Below, piece after piece: positions 44,382 to 57,100 of a DNA stretch of 64,000 nucleotides. The DNA is taken from assembly GCA_028532985.1 (NCBI GenBank), contig JANCIK010000013.1:1860001-1924000 (forward strand), written 5' to 3'. The translations under genes and the position numbers were made by a program. A model generated the notes under the pieces. That model saw only the letters and a program-made list of their open reading frames with translations, was not told the origin of the DNA and did not search any database. The stretch comes from Stropharia rugosoannulata (Eukaryota; Basidiomycota; Agaricomycetes; Agaricales; Strophariaceae). The stretch's first letter is position 1; the number at the start of each line of letters is the position of its first letter.

Positions 44382-46005
44382 CGCAGTGAAGCAGAGAAAA
44401 TGTTGGGCAGTGGCATGATGGATCAAATCTGAGAAACAGGGCTAATAAGTACCCGTAGCCTGCAGCAACTTGACAGTGCGCAGTTTTGTTGGGAATTGCA
44501 TTCCATGCATTCCCCGTCTCAGCGGGAGCTAAAATTAGGTGGCTTCCAGTGCAGTTTATTTTTGCCAATCACCTGTCTTCGAACTTATTTTCGGAGGAAA
44601 TTTCCCAGAATATAAAACTAGGTTCAGGTTATAATGTTGAGGCGCAGCATTAGCATTTTTGGGATATTTCGCATCAGTCAGCGCAGTCGAAATAGTATTT
44701 TAAAATCTCACAGGAGCTTTGGTGGATGTGAAGAGTCACACGGAAGGACGCGCATCCTACTCGAGTATGTGGACAGGCAACGAATTCTACACGGCGCCTT
44801 CAGCTACTTGCCAGATACCATCAGGTGTGTTGTTGGCGTTCGGATGTTTTGACTCGTAACGATTGAATTCGTCCGCTACTCTAGACTTTGACCCGGTGGG
44901 TGCATAGTAGCTGATCGAAACGCCATTGCGTTACGCGCACGCGTGCCACAAACGAGGCGCCAGGGATGGTCGCTTTGTCCACGATGCATAACATACTGGG
45001 CGCTGATTGATACATGATCGATAGGGCACTGTCGGTCACTTTGTAAGCACTGTATGAAAAGGATTATAGCTGTTTTAGATGGTCAAATAGCATAGCCAGT
45101 AGTGCTTTCAGTTACTCTGTTCTCACACGATGGGAGATCGGAATGAAAGCAGGAGGGGAGTTCCTGTGTGCCGTCATGAAGGTGCCATAAAGACAGCATT
45201 TTTCTTAGCCGTCGGTCTGATTTATGTAAATACGTCCTGGTGAGGTTGAGCATGATCAGTTCAGGATGATTGGATCATGGAGATGAACAGACATTCAAAG
45301 TGATAACACGGAAAGGCGATGAGAATTACCGCTGCCAGGCTACATACATGGCTGCCGCAAACTTACAACCGTCACGCGCCACAGCCACTATATCCAGAAT
45401 GTATGAGCCGTGGGAGATAATTACAAATCGGGTAAATATAGCCGGGCCGGTGTCTCTCAGCATAATCGCCGCAATAACAACGCAATAAATTTGATTCCGA
45501 CTTGATTCCAACTTGATTCTGCTCTGGGGGCCGAGGAGAAGAAGTGTAGCTATGGAGTCTATAAAATATCATTTTGCCTTGATCTTTCTTCTTCAAAGAT
45601 AAATTTGGTTTTACACTTTCCCAGCGCCATGCGTATTCAATGTGTATTTTATTTATTTTCCCTGATGCTCCTTCAACTGTGATTAATTGATTGCTCAACG
45701 ACTACTCTACAGACCTAGATCAACGGCTCGGAACTCATTCTACTTTTATCAAGGCGATGAAGTGATATCTATTTTCTGAGAAAACGTGGTGCCCGGGCAG
45801 GGTGAACCTGACAGTGAATATCGCGACGCCGCGCAGGTCGTTGTGTGTTGGAGTCCGAATATGTAAATATTGTCATTCTTCGGCCAAAGTTGCCCTTAAC
45901 CTAGGTAGGTGAGTAATTGATTCGCCGTGAAACATTGATTCTTGAAAATTTCAGTTTTTCTCTATCGCAACGCCTTCCGATGTATACATCGAATCGTTAT
46001 TGATA
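44382..46005. other. Intergenic, 1.6 kb
   Basis: Upstream of LCB2 copy B. Short open frames only. The stretch 45781-45850 reads like a coding fragment (EPDSEYRDAAQVVVCWSP) but has an upstream stop and no ATG, so it may be a remnant exon. Confidence 0.35.
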
Positions 46006-46128
46006 ATGGTCTATATAGTAGTAGGTAGTACGACAGCGGTGATCCTACTGCGGACCCACAACAAGTTCAACTGCTGCGTGAACTGCGTCTGCTGCGCGAG
46101 CTGCGATTGCTGCGAGAACAACGAGTAG
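46006..46128 (+). CDS. Candidate 40-residue Cys-rich peptide over an 18-bp repeat
   Basis: An ATG at 46006 opens a 40-codon frame ending at TAG 46126-46128. Its last third reads FNCCVNCVCCASCDCCENNE, eight Cys in CCxxCxCC-type spacing as in metallothioneins. The DNA is three near-copies of an 18-bp unit (about 46070-46124). Another frame of the same DNA reads a repetitive LLRELR heptad-like sequence and stays open to about 46210. The Cys pattern could therefore be a by-product of the CTGCTGCG repeat. No transcript evidence or promoter is visible, so this is a candidate only. Confidence 0.2.
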   Translation: MVYIVVGSTTAVILLRTHNKFNCCVNCVCCASCDCCENNE

Positions 46129-46285
46129 ACGTTGTTGACAGTTATCAAACTAATGTGGCATTTCAACTGCCTTTGTATTCATATTATCACACTTTCAATG
46201 GTCTACTATGAACCTAAATTTCCACTTGTAAACCCAAAAGGAAGTTACTGAGAGTAGATCTAGAACCACAAGGTAGTATAAAAAG

Positions 46286-49017
46286 TTACAGTGATATAAT
46301 TCTTGTTCCGAAATCAGCTACAGAGTAAGGGCATTGTGGGCCGGGACATGTCATAAACATCAGTGGTTGTGGTACACTTAGATGATGAGACAGTGCAGCG
46401 ACATTCGCTGGTTCGAAAACGCCATTCACCAAGATCTAGGAAAATGTCAGGAAGGGCGAACGATTAAAGCGGTTAAGAGGGACCCACAAGGTCAATAGTG
46501 ATTTCGGGAAACGCTTCGTCGAGAACTGTAGAAAATCAGCTCGGAAGTGTGTATTGTCTCTCTGGCACTCACTTTTTGCATTCGCCTCCAATTCGGACGG
46601 AATGCCTTGATCTTCTTCGTAAAAGTGGACAATTTTTAGATGTGACGTTTCCTCGTTCTTCCGCACATATAAGATCATGTGGAACAAGCTATTAATCTGT
46701 AATATAAAGAGCCATTGCGTATGAGGGCCGAATGTATGGGCAGTAGAAGCAGAGACAAACCTCATCTGTTTTGACCATTATGCAGACCTTTTGCCTGCGC
46801 AATTTGTTCATGGTGTCGATTAGCATTTCGCCCCAGGGCTTCGTTGTGTTCCATGTATGCAGAGCAGGGTATTGGTCGTATATCCAGTAGACCCAGCGGA
46901 GCAGATGCACTTTATTCTGCGTGGCGGAGAAGAACACGACAATACCAGCAAAGTAAGCTGCGAAGTATCTGAAGGTAGGCATCGTCGTTAGTATATGGCC
47001 ATGCGTCTAGTTGGTGAGGGGCTCACCCAGAAGTTTGCGGCTGGTATGCGATGTTTCCGGCAAAAATAGCAGGGGCGATAGCTAGTGCAGCAATAACGAC
47101 GGCGAGAGACGTAGCTGACTGTCTCGGCAATCGACCGCGGTTGAATTTCAGGAGGAGGAGGGAGATGGGGAATAATGTCATGACGCAGAGCCATACGAGG
47201 GAGAACATCTCCGAGATGATGGGGAGACTGGCGCCCGATGTTGCGTAGAGCATCCCGCTGAAGAGAGCAAAAGTTATTGCAGACACATATGGTGAGCCGG
47301 TACCGGGAATGGTGGACAGAAATAGTTGGGGCAGTACGCGATGTAGAGCGAGCTGTTGGAGCAGCTCACACGCACTTAATATTCCTAGACAACCATTCAG
47401 TACGCTGGATCGTTTAATGGGGCAAGGTTGGATTTACCTGTCAAGACACCGCCGCATAAAACAATGACAGCGTCAACCACCACCCATGTGCGCAACCACC
47501 TTCCCCCCGACTAAAATAAACCGTTAGTAAAATAGGATACGTTTACTACGGTTCGACTCACTACTTGAGCTAGGACACTTAGCACGTTTGCTCCCCCTAG
47601 GATCACCTTCATCGGTATTGTTGCTAACACCAGGGTCATCATCACTGTATTCAGTACAATCGCCGGGAGATGCAAATTTCGCAGCGCCAGGGGAAACTTG
47701 CCCGGCTTAATGCGTGAGACGTACGATGGCGTACCTAAAACGCAAGTAAGAGAAGAATTTATAGACGGCACACAAATCAGATCACACATTCAAATCCAGT
47801 GAGCCCAAGCATCCCAAGGCATATTCCGTAGAATATTTGTTTCGCAAGGCTAGTACTGTTTGTGCTTGTGTTCGTCCTCCATAGTTCCCAGTTTGCCTTG
47901 ATTTGTGTGTTTCCTATTTCTCGCCAGTGTATTGATGAGGCAACAATAAGTATAGCCATAGACACAATCTTTTAATAAGTGAGCGTTTGACAGGATTTGA
48001 TAGCTGATTAAATTACATACGTGTAAAGAAAACACGGCAAGAGTTATGCGTGCACTCTCCCGTACTCCCGTCAGACTGATAAGGGTGAACAAGCCAAGAA
48101 CGATGATGGACCCGACCCAGGTTGGAAACGGCAGTGACGCGACTTCTCCTGTCAGGTAGGTAGCTGCAGTCGCCGCGGAAACTATGGACGTTGATGCAAA
48201 ATCTAAGAGGAGTAAAGCGGCGCCTACAAGAGCAAACGTTTTGGTGGATACGTTTAGACTATTAAGGTGAGTAACAGTGATACCATACGTAAATGCGGTG
48301 CTATGCACTTACATGTACGTGTACGGGCCTCCACTGATTGGCAGCGCTGATGCCAGTTCCTCCATTATTGGACGCCACAGAAAAAGAATCATAGTAGCTA
48401 TAAAGAGCGAGATAGGCGAGCTACCTGCAATAAGTAACGTCTTTGGATGCCGTTGTGCGGAACGGAATAACTCACTATACCCCACTAACCGCCACCACTG
48501 CAGGTAACGCGTAAAACACGCTCCCCAGGACTGCGTTCCCGGCCAGTCCGCTCGCCAGGAATTGGCCAAGGATCTGCTCTTTACGCTGGGACTCTTTGCG
48601 AGCCTGACCTTCTGCATGGTCTTTGCTTCCAAGTTTTAGACGAGTCACCGAGCCCCAGCCGGCGAATTCGAAAGAGTTCGTAAGATTTATGAAGCGCGAA
48701 GGATATCCACTGGTCATCTTCAGCCCCGAGTTATCGCGCGGCCGCATACGTTGGTTGCGAAGAATGATACCGAACTGAGAGTCCGTGAACGAAGGTGGCG
48801 CATGGGTACTACCATGCAATACAGCTTCACAGGCGAGACAAATCAGCTCAGTACGTGTAGAGCGAAGATTCTACTCACCTCGGACTCCCTGCGCATTTGA
48901 CGATGAGGGTGGCGTAACTGCAACCCAACTGTTCCCAACTTTATCGTTCTCCGAGTCTGTCGCACAAAATTTCGTCGTCGACTTTGTGCAAGAAGATTTG
49001 TCGATACATGTAGACAT
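46286..49017 (-). CDS. APC-superfamily amino acid permease with long cytosolic C-terminal domain
   Basis: Membrane amino acid transporter. Exon 1 starts at 49017 (MSTCIDKSSCTKSTTKFCAT) and joins in frame to VLHGSTHAPPSFTDSQFG. The transport core has about 12 helices, including GLAGNAVLGSVFYALPAVVA, ELASALPISGGPYTYM, the helix ALVGAALLLLDFASTSIVSA, KQIFYGICLGMLGLTGFE, TPSYVSRIKPGKFPLALRNL and VSAITFALFSGMLYATSG. After the last helix a soluble tail follows: MLIDTMNKLRRQKVCIMVKT, INSLFHMILYVRKNEETSHL, DEAFPEITIDLILVNG and FEPANVAALSHHLSVPQPLM, ending FGTRIISL-stop. I recall this tail in other fungal permeases of the type. Its Rossmann-like alternation suggests a regulatory domain, which is inference. 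Substrate unknown. Confidence 0.88.
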
Positions 49018-49334
49018 CGCGATTGTTGAAAGGTCCGCAGGAGCAGGAATTCAGGATATTTTAAACCAATTTTAAACAGTAAAGAACAAAGTTTTTTTCT
49101 TCTGTTTTTGAAAGCCTGGCCCCGATAAAAGGAAACGAAGGAGTGCTAAATTAACGCTCTCTCATTGCTCTTGGTACGGCTTTTAAATGAATGTTAATTT
49201 GCGGGTGAGTCGTTTCAGTTATTGAACATTCTGACAACGGAGGCGACCATTATGGACGCCGAGGGTGATCGGGGTCCAGCATCTCGCGTGTCCATCAAGC
49301 TCATGCGTCACGCAGCTTGTTCCAAACGACGAAG
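49018..49334. other. Bidirectional promoter region, 317 bp
   Basis: Separates the divergent permease and Yip1-family genes. A T-run near 49092-49110 is the only notable element. Confidence 0.45.
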
Positions 49335-50553
49335 ATGGCATATGTTCAGGTAGAGTCAGACGAGGTGAGGATCTGTTCATTTTATCGTCACTTCAACGCC
49401 TGACTCTCTGATAGCAACGGCTGGAAGAAGGGCCGGATGGCCTCCAGTTCAAATGTATGCGTCCACATTTTCCATTCGTCTGCGTCGGGGATTTGACAAT
49501 GTCAGAACAGCGTTCTTAGGGGCTGATTCTGCTGCAGGCAACGTATCGAACCCCCCAAGAACAGCCGGCGTTGGGAACACCGATAGGCGTGAGCATGCTA
49601 TCATATGCCTACTGTGAGACCGTTAACACCACCGGTCCCCATAGGCTATATATCAGAAGAAAACCAGCGAAAAGGTGGCGGAAGCTTCTGGAATGTTGAA
49701 TACTATCAACCATACTTCGACGTTGATACCCATACGGTACGAATTGACTGTATTTGAACCCTGAAGTTTCACAACCAAGTACAAACCTCCCTCTTCGCAG
49801 GTCCTTCAGAGATGTTACACCACCCTCATTCCGACTGAAGCTCGCACATATATCTCTGTGCACTTAAATCCTCCAGATCTTTACGGGCCTTTCTGGACCC
49901 TAACAACGGTCGCATTTTCGCTTTTCCTGTCCTCTTCACTCGCTGCATCCATCACAAACTACCTCTCGGCAGAAGACGCTCGCTACGACTATGATTTCCA
50001 CCTGCTCAGCATTGCTGCCACTATGGTCTATTCCTATGGTCTTGCACTACCAGTCCTGCTTTGGTTGGCGCTGCGCTATATTGGCGTAGGCGAGTGGAGC
50101 GTTGTTGAAGCCATTTCAGTGTGGGGATATGCGCAGTTTGTTTGGATTCCAGTCGCTGTTAGTATTTTTTTATTTGTGATTATAACTGAAGCCTAAAATC
50201 AAATTTTTAGATTCTATGTGTCATTCCAGTGCCTATTGTCCGATGGGCTTTAGTGGGCGTCGCATTCGGCCTCTCTGGCTGGTTCCTAGGATCCAACATT
50301 TATCCTATCCTCGCAACAGTCAGTGCCGTCACTCCATTCATACAAACGTGTACACTAACTTATAATGCAGGCCGAAGCAAAGGCTACGCGTCTTCTTATC
50401 ATAGTTCTTGCTGCTATTCATCTCGGCATTGCCATCGCTTTCAAAGTCCTTTTCTTCAGCTACTATGTCATCGGAAAAATTGGTGCCGACATTCCTCTCC
50501 CAGGCGATGATGATGCAGGCACAGGGAATCAAACCGTTCCACGTTGGTTTTGA
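49335..50553 (+). CDS. Yip1-domain Golgi membrane protein (YIPF1/YIPF2-like)
   Basis: Integral membrane protein of the early secretory pathway that interacts with Rab GTPases by family. The start at 49335 gives MAYVQVESDE and then QRLEEGPDGLQFK. After three more short introns the conserved pre-membrane part is GGGSFWNVEYYQPYFDVDT, then VLQRCYTTLIPTEART, then the Yip1 hallmark PPDLYGPFWTL. Five TM segments follow, including FSLFLSSSLAASIT, YSYGLALPVLLWLALRYIG, VVEAISVWGYAQFVWIPV, VRWALVGVAFGLSGWFLG and LLIIVLAAIHLGIAIAFKVL. The end is QTVPRWF. One intron near 49459-49530 has two usable acceptors, so a few residues after FK are uncertain. All other joins keep frame. Confidence 0.9.
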
Positions 50554-51578
50554 AACTTGAACTTGGAAGGGTTGGTAGAATCTCATTTATGGTAGCGGAC
50601 TTTACACACGGTAGGAAAGAGAGCACCGTGTTCATAACTTATAATGCACTGTAATAACATAGATACGATTCAGTGGACCAAGTACTAGAAGCGACCATGC
50701 CCTTATTGTGTGAATCAAGACAGAGGTCTAGATGACGACTCGTTCGTGCCTTGGAAATAGACTAAACATCTGCGAGTACGGTACAACAGCTTCCCACTCC
50801 CAGACTCGAGCTTTCTTGACAGCCTGGTTTAGTCCACTGGTCACCACAAAAGAAAAGGCTCCACTGGGCGCAACACAGCTTCTCAGCTTCAGAGCTGGCC
50901 ATCAATCTACTGGTGACAGATTGTTGCTACAGTGCTTGAAGGTTCGTCACTCGTGGGTCGCAAGCTCCGCCAGCAAGTGAATTTACTGTGGCGATATGCA
51001 CAGCACGGGAAGCAGATACTGGTGATTCATTTTGCTTGTGGCATTTCTGTAGACAACTTGACACATGAAGCTTGGAGCTTTGTAAGTCTACGCATCTTCT
51101 TTGCGCCCATCATCAAATAGATATTGATATATCATTTGTAGTTGCATGTGTGGTTGGCAGTCTACATTTGAATCCAATTGGCCAAAGGCACGAGTTAGAA
51201 CCAATGGTGTCGATCCCGACTTGTAAAGGATATAGATGAGAATGGTTCTTATTGCCCCCTATAAATAGTCCAAGCAATCTACTCAAGTATCGGACATGCA
51301 GCAGGAGACAGCGCTTGTCGTTTGTGCGCTCCATCCATCGGCAATGTCTGTCTATGTCATTCTACTGACTACAAGCATATGCAGCGCTCTCTAGAAATAG
51401 CTATGCCAATCTGGCCATTAAGATATAAAAGGCTCTAGAGAGCATCCTTAATTCTCATTTTTTCAACCCTTTCGTTCGCACTGTGTGTTGAACATATTTC
51501 CTTTTCCTGCTTTTTTTCGTTTCTGAGCTCAGTCTCCAATCCCTTTTCACTATTAAAATCCAACCTTCATTTCCGTAA
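50554..51578. other. Intergenic, 1.0 kb
   Basis: Upstream region of the Asp-rich secreted protein gene. It holds its TATA box (51424-51430) and a CT-rich leader (51450-51560); otherwise no coding signal. Confidence 0.45.
51424..51430 (+). promoter_or_regulatory. TATA box of the Asp-rich secreted protein gene
   Basis: AGATATAAAAGGC lies about 150 bp before the ATG and is followed by the pyrimidine-rich leader typical of highly expressed fungal genes. Confidence 0.55.
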
Positions 51579-52883
51579 ATGGCGCCACTATCCCGAACAT
51601 TCCTCGTCGCGGTCCTGGCCGCTTGCGCCTGGCAGGCGTCCGTAGCCGCCCCCCTAGTTACACCCCATCCTCAGCGTCGGGCAGAGCTCGAGCGTCGCTC
51701 GCTGACCGACATCCTGCAGAACATCGAGTGCTCGTCATCTGCAAGCACAGTCATGTCCGACCTTGGCTCGGCGCTCAGCGCGCTCAACAAAATTAACAGC
51801 ACGGACACGACGATCACTAAAGACCTCGCAAGCGTGAAGAGCTTCCTGACCAAGGCGGAGACGGTAGGCAAGGCTATCGTCGGTGCGTGCAATGAGGCCA
51901 AGTCCGCAGCTGCGTCGTCGACGGCCGCATCTGCGGCATCCTCTGCGGCTGCTGCTACGCAGAAGAACGCTGGCTCGAATAACTCAAATAACTCGGGATG
52001 TGAGTTGGGTCATTTTTATGTACACTGTTGATTTGTTGATCTGATTGTGCATGAAGCTAAGAATTCCTCGAGCGGGAGCGGAGGTGGAAACAAAGGATCT
52101 GGGTCTTCAACAGGTTTGTCTCCCGAGCAAAGCTTGCTTCCCTGGCTGACAGAATTCTTACTAGCCTCTGGAGCATCCACCTCAGATACAGGCTCGGCCA
52201 CTTGTAGGCAGTTTTCGCATAAGCAGTATTCAGTTTGACTGACTTTGCGTATCGTGCCAGCAACTTCCGAGGTCCCCTCCTCCACTGATCCTGTCGCCAC
52301 TGGCACCGATACCGCGGACGCTCCTGCCTCAACGACAGACTCAGCGGACACCGCATCAAGCACGGATCCGACCGCTACTGCAACGGACACAGACACAGAT
52401 GCGGACGCGACACCGACGGCCACTGACACGGCAGGCAACGCAGCGGCAACGGATCCCAGTGCGACGGATTCAGCAGATGGGCCAGCAGCGACGGATCCGA
52501 GCTCGACAGACTCCACAGACCCCGCAGCGGCGACTGACGGAACTGACCCCACCGACGATGGTACCGACCCGACTGACGATAGCACAGATCCTGCGAACGA
52601 TAACACTGACCCTACGGACGATGGTAGTGACCCGGACGCAACCCCCAACGATATTGTCGACGGTGCTGACGACCCGGATAGCACCACAGACGATGGAGAT
52701 GACTCTTTGGGGGACAACACGGGGGACGCTGACACCGCTGACGATGGAGACGATGGAGACGACGGGGATGACGGGGACGATGGGGATGACGGGGACGACG
52801 GGGATGACGGAGACGACGGGGATGACGATGACGGAGACGATGGCGACGACGGAGATGACGATGATGACGATGACGACTTCTGA
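51579..52883 (+). CDS. Secreted protein with Asp-rich TD/GDDGDD repeat tail
   Basis: Signal peptide MAPLSRTFLVAVLAACAWQA ending near SVAAP, then possible Kex2 sites (HPQRRAELERRS). A small helical domain of about 75 residues follows (LTDILQNIECSSSASTVMSD, ALSALNKINSTDTTITKDLA, VGKAIVGACNEAK) with two Cys that may form a disulfide. Ala/Ser and Gly/Ser linkers span three short introns. The last exon encodes Thr-Asp-rich sequence that shifts to DGTDPTDD repeats and ends in about 15 GDD units (52735-52880) and DDDDDDDF-stop. The tail is extremely acidic and could bind Ca2+ or other cations, or sit in the cell wall; both are inference. I do not recognise the N-terminal domain. An antisense Ser/Pro-rich frame over the repeat is an artefact. 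Confidence 0.75.
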
Positions 52884-54167
52884 GAGGTCAATAAATCGCA
52901 TCTCGAGAGCACTTCCGTTCAGGCTTCCGGCGCGCCAATTGCACGTAACTTTACTTTGTCGAGCAATGTCGTTCTATAATCTGTATTTTGGGACATTATT
53001 CAATACGCCAATGAAATGAAATAAAATAAAAGGTCGCGGGCTGATTACCATTGGTTTACTCGTTCAATATCAGTGAATAACTTTAACCTTACATTCAAGT
53101 CTGGAGTACTGTTCTCGCGTACTCGCACTTTGTTTCGGTAAGTTGGCACGCCTGGAAGAGAACATGTACCGAGGTGTTCCATTGAAACAGCGATTACCTT
53201 CAGAGTACAAGGACGCAGAGGACCAGAATCACAGCAAAGTTGATGAGTAATCCCAGCCGTAGGACAACAAGATTTTCTGCCTTCAGTCAAGTGGTCAGGT
53301 AATAACGTGTGTCAGGCTTGTGTTTTGGCGTTGACAAGAAAGGTCTTCATTGGTGGCTATTTAGTTTTCTGTGTGTAGTAGTCGTGGTAGACGAAGTTTC
53401 TTGTTCAGAGCTAGATTTTTAGCAGAGTGTATGGATTTCATCCTCGAAAGCAACAAGTGAATTGCAGAAACAGTCTACATCGAACATCACGGTTTCACCG
53501 GTTTGCTTTCGTCGGGCCCGTACAAAAGACTCTTTCCCCATTCTACGGCGCGCTTATCCAGATTATGGAATCCTTTAAAGAGGCCTTCAATTTCACTGTT
53601 CCATATTGATTTTATTTCTGACGCCAGCGGGTGTGGTTTAATTCGTGCTGCTGCAGAAATGGGGGCCTGCACTAGTGTCGGTGTCTCAACAAGACGGACG
53701 CTGAGGGCGTGCAAGCTGTACGTTTATCAATGCTTTGTCAAGGTTGCATTACCATAAATTTACGCACTCTTTTATATGCTGTTCTGTCCTGTATGTATTT
53801 GGCTTAGAATCATGCATTCAACTGGTAACCTATCCTAAACATACCGTGTTTGAATAAGGTTTGAGAAGCCATAGTAGACCTACAAGCTTATTAGTCGTTT
53901 AACTGGATGCTTCCTATTGTTCCGGACTGACCCCGCCCGCAACAAGGGCTCCTGATATGGGGCCAGCGAGATATGCCATGAAAGTTAGAGGAAAGGAACA
54001 CCGGAAGATTCCGAGTTGGACCTGTGTGATGTTGCTGTGATGTCAATTCCCCTGACCAGCAATCACTGCGGCCCATTATACTGGTTTCTTCTTACTTTCA
54101 CGCGCAGTCGCCCCGCTTATCTTGGGTGCAACCAACTCTGCTAACTTCCTAGCTTTATCCTGCAGCC
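52884..54167. other. Intergenic, 1.3 kb
   Basis: Between two plus-strand genes. A minus-strand open frame at 53045-53290 has a Cys cluster (KSCCPTAGITHQLCCDSG) but no ATG or signal peptide. Nothing else is coding-like. Confidence 0.4.
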
Positions 54168-57100
54168 ATGGCCCACCAATCGCCTATGATATCTATACCA
54201 AAGAAAACTACAGAAGAAGTCGACTGGACAACACCCATACGCAATCTCATCGCGCAGTCATATGGAGAGAATCCGGACAACTACGCCACTGAGTGTGGGC
54301 TTCTTCAGCGATGTCGGCAAGATGCTGTACGTGGCGCGGGGAGCGATATCACAGGTGTGTACGCCCCAGACGACTCGCATGATGGTAATGGCTGACCGCA
54401 CTTATTTGATCAGCCAGGGACCTGTTATACAAATACTTTGGCCAGCTGGAGCTTCTAGAGCTGCGCTTCTCCGAGATTCGAGTCAATTTTCCCTGGCATG
54501 ACGCATTCACGAACAAGCTGATCACCCAAACATCCATTGCATACGAGAAAGCCTCTGTACTCTTTCAAATTGCAGGGACACACTCGGCCATCGCTGCATC
54601 ACAGAGCCGCTCAGATCCTGAAGGGCTGAAGCGTGCCTTCTCCTACTTCCGAACATGCGCAGGGATGCTTACTTACATCAACGAGAATTTTCTACATGCT
54701 CCTTCAACCGATCTTTCGAGGGAGGTCGTAAAGTTCCTTATCAATGTCATTCTCGCACAGGCTACGGAAGTGTTTTTCGAGAAGTGCACCGATGAGAAGA
54801 AGATCAATTCCCTGGTAGCCAAGATTGCCGCCCAAGCCGCTGCAATGTATACATCTCTATCTGAGGAAGTCAAGGAATTTATGGGGAAGGGTATATTTGA
54901 TCGGAATTGGGTAACTCTTATCCAGGTGCGTACAAATTCTAGAGAAAATTGCGGTCGAGGTATATTCGCTTAGGTGGAATGGTGTCCTATGCATTAATTC
55001 TACTGCACTGGAAGAATACGGTGATAATAATAGCAAAAATAAGGACCACTTCCAGTCCTTTTTTGTGGCCGGGATTCAACGTCATGACTAACGCGTTCAC
55101 AGATCAAGGCGAAATATTTCTCGTCGCTGGCACAATACTATCGCGCCCTTGCGGATGCCACTGCAGGCAAGCATGGCGATGCATTGCAGCGCTACATTCA
55201 AGCCGAGTCACTAGCAAAGGAGGCCAGCCGCACTGCGACAAGCTTTTCCTCCTCATTTGTTCCCAACATGTCGCCGAATCTCCCTGTCGATGCCGGCACT
55301 TCCATTCAAGAGCGCACCAAAGCCCATCTCGCCATCTGCAGCGACAAACGCGACGAGGCGCAGCGTGAGAATGACCTCATATACAATGCGATTGTTCCTG
55401 CCCCAGAAAGCCTCCCAACGCTCGACAAGACTGCTGTTGCGACGCCTATACATATACACGAGGTGTACAGCCAGCCCGAGGTGCAGAAGACTATCGGCCA
55501 GGATATCTTTATCCGCCTCATCCCGCTCAGTGTGCATGAAAGTGCAAGTGTTTACTCGGAGGAGAAGGCCAAGGTTGTGCGCAGCGAGGTCGAGAAGGCA
55601 GACGCTGCGGAAGGCGAGGCGCGCAGTGCGCTTGATGGACTCGGGGTCAAGGATGGCATCGTCCGCTACCGAGCTATGGCGGAGGGTTCTATTACTGGAG
55701 GGGAAGAAATCCCCCTCGATGTGCGGAGATGGCGCGAGGATATCTCAGTCGCGGAAGAGCGGGATGGCGTTGCAGGCCTCATGAGCGCGTTGAACGGACT
55801 CAAGGATAATGTGCACCGCGCGCTAGACGCGCACGCTCGTGCGCTTGACGAAGAGAGCCGTGAGTGCGAGACGCGCCGGGTTGAGTACGGCCATTTGTGG
55901 ACCCAAGCACCCAGCGCAACGCGGACGAAGACGGTCAGGCAGGAGCTCAAGTCGCATTTCGGCGCCCTGGAGGCAGCAGCAGCGTCCGACATGCAAGTGG
56001 CTGCTTTGTGGGACGCAGTGCGGCCGGAGATACACCTCTTGCTGGGCCCTGGCGTTGAGCAACTGTTTTCAGAACGAGGCGGGGCCAAGCCGGACAACCT
56101 CCTGGAATTGGACGTGGACGATGATGCTGATGATGCACAGGAGAGGAACAAGATTCGGGGCTTTGTCGAGGAGATCGAGGAGAGACTGAAGAGGATCAAC
56201 CTCATTTCGAAGGAGCGCTCAGAAGTCCTAAAGGACCTGAAAGATAAGGTTTGGCTCTTTTTTGATACCTTGCATAAGGAAAGCCATTGAATAGTTTGCA
56301 GATACAAACGGACGACGTGTCGCATCTGCTTTTGCTGAACCGCAGAAACACGGGCGTTGAGCCGACGCTCTTCGCGGCTGAGTTGGAGAAATTCAAGCCT
56401 TACCAACAACGACTTGCTGCGACTGTCACTCATCAAGAAATTGCGCTGCAAGAAATCGGCACCCTCTGGAAGGGGTTGAAAGATTTGGCTGGCCGTGGAG
56501 CCGGGGCAAGGAAATGGGACGAGAGGGAGAAGCGGAAGAAGGACACAGTGCGCAGGTTCTCGCGAGCTCGGGATACCTATATGGAAGTGAGAGACGGTCT
56601 AGCGTAAGTTCCCTTTTATTTGCCTGATACATGTTTTGATCGGCTGCCATACAGTAAAGGCCTCCAATTTTACACCGAGTTAACTGAAATTACAAACAAG
56701 CTCGGCGTCCATATCAAATCCTTCATCGCGGAGAGACAGGTAGAGCGCGACGCGCTCGTCGCCAAACTTGAGACCGAGAAGAAGCTCTCAGCGCCCCGCT
56801 CTCCACCGCCTCTGGCGGGCAAGCGTCCACCCCCGCCCCCGCCCCCACCAAAGCGGCAGTCGACGTTGGACAACGCATTTTCATCCCTGAGCCTGCGCGA
56901 CACTCCTCCTCCTCCCTCTCAGCAGCCAAGTTCCTCGTCGTGGCATACTGGCACCCCAGCTCCGCCGCCCCCAGCGAGCCAGCAGTATTACACCGGGTCG
57001 CCATCGCCGTACGGACAGCAGCCGCAACAGCCCATGTATGGCAGTGCGCCTCTGGCCAATAACGCACTACCCCCGCCACCACCGCCATCCGCCCCGCCTG

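Noticed and set aside
44634..44852. 72-codon plus-strand frame
   Set aside because: No domain, signal or homology cue; length expected by chance.
46395..46430. GGTTCGAAAACGCC resembling a tRNA B-box/T-loop
   Set aside because: It is coding sequence of the permease tail on the minus strand, with no acceptor stem or A-box.
52016..52912. Antisense 298-codon Ser/Pro-rich open frame
   Set aside because: Mirror of the GDD/TD repeat on the plus strand, where a signal peptide, introns and stop support the Asp-rich protein.
53045..53290. Minus-strand Cys-rich frame resembling a small secreted protein
   Set aside because: No ATG in frame, a stop just upstream and no signal peptide; alternative splices give only a short hydrophobic peptide.
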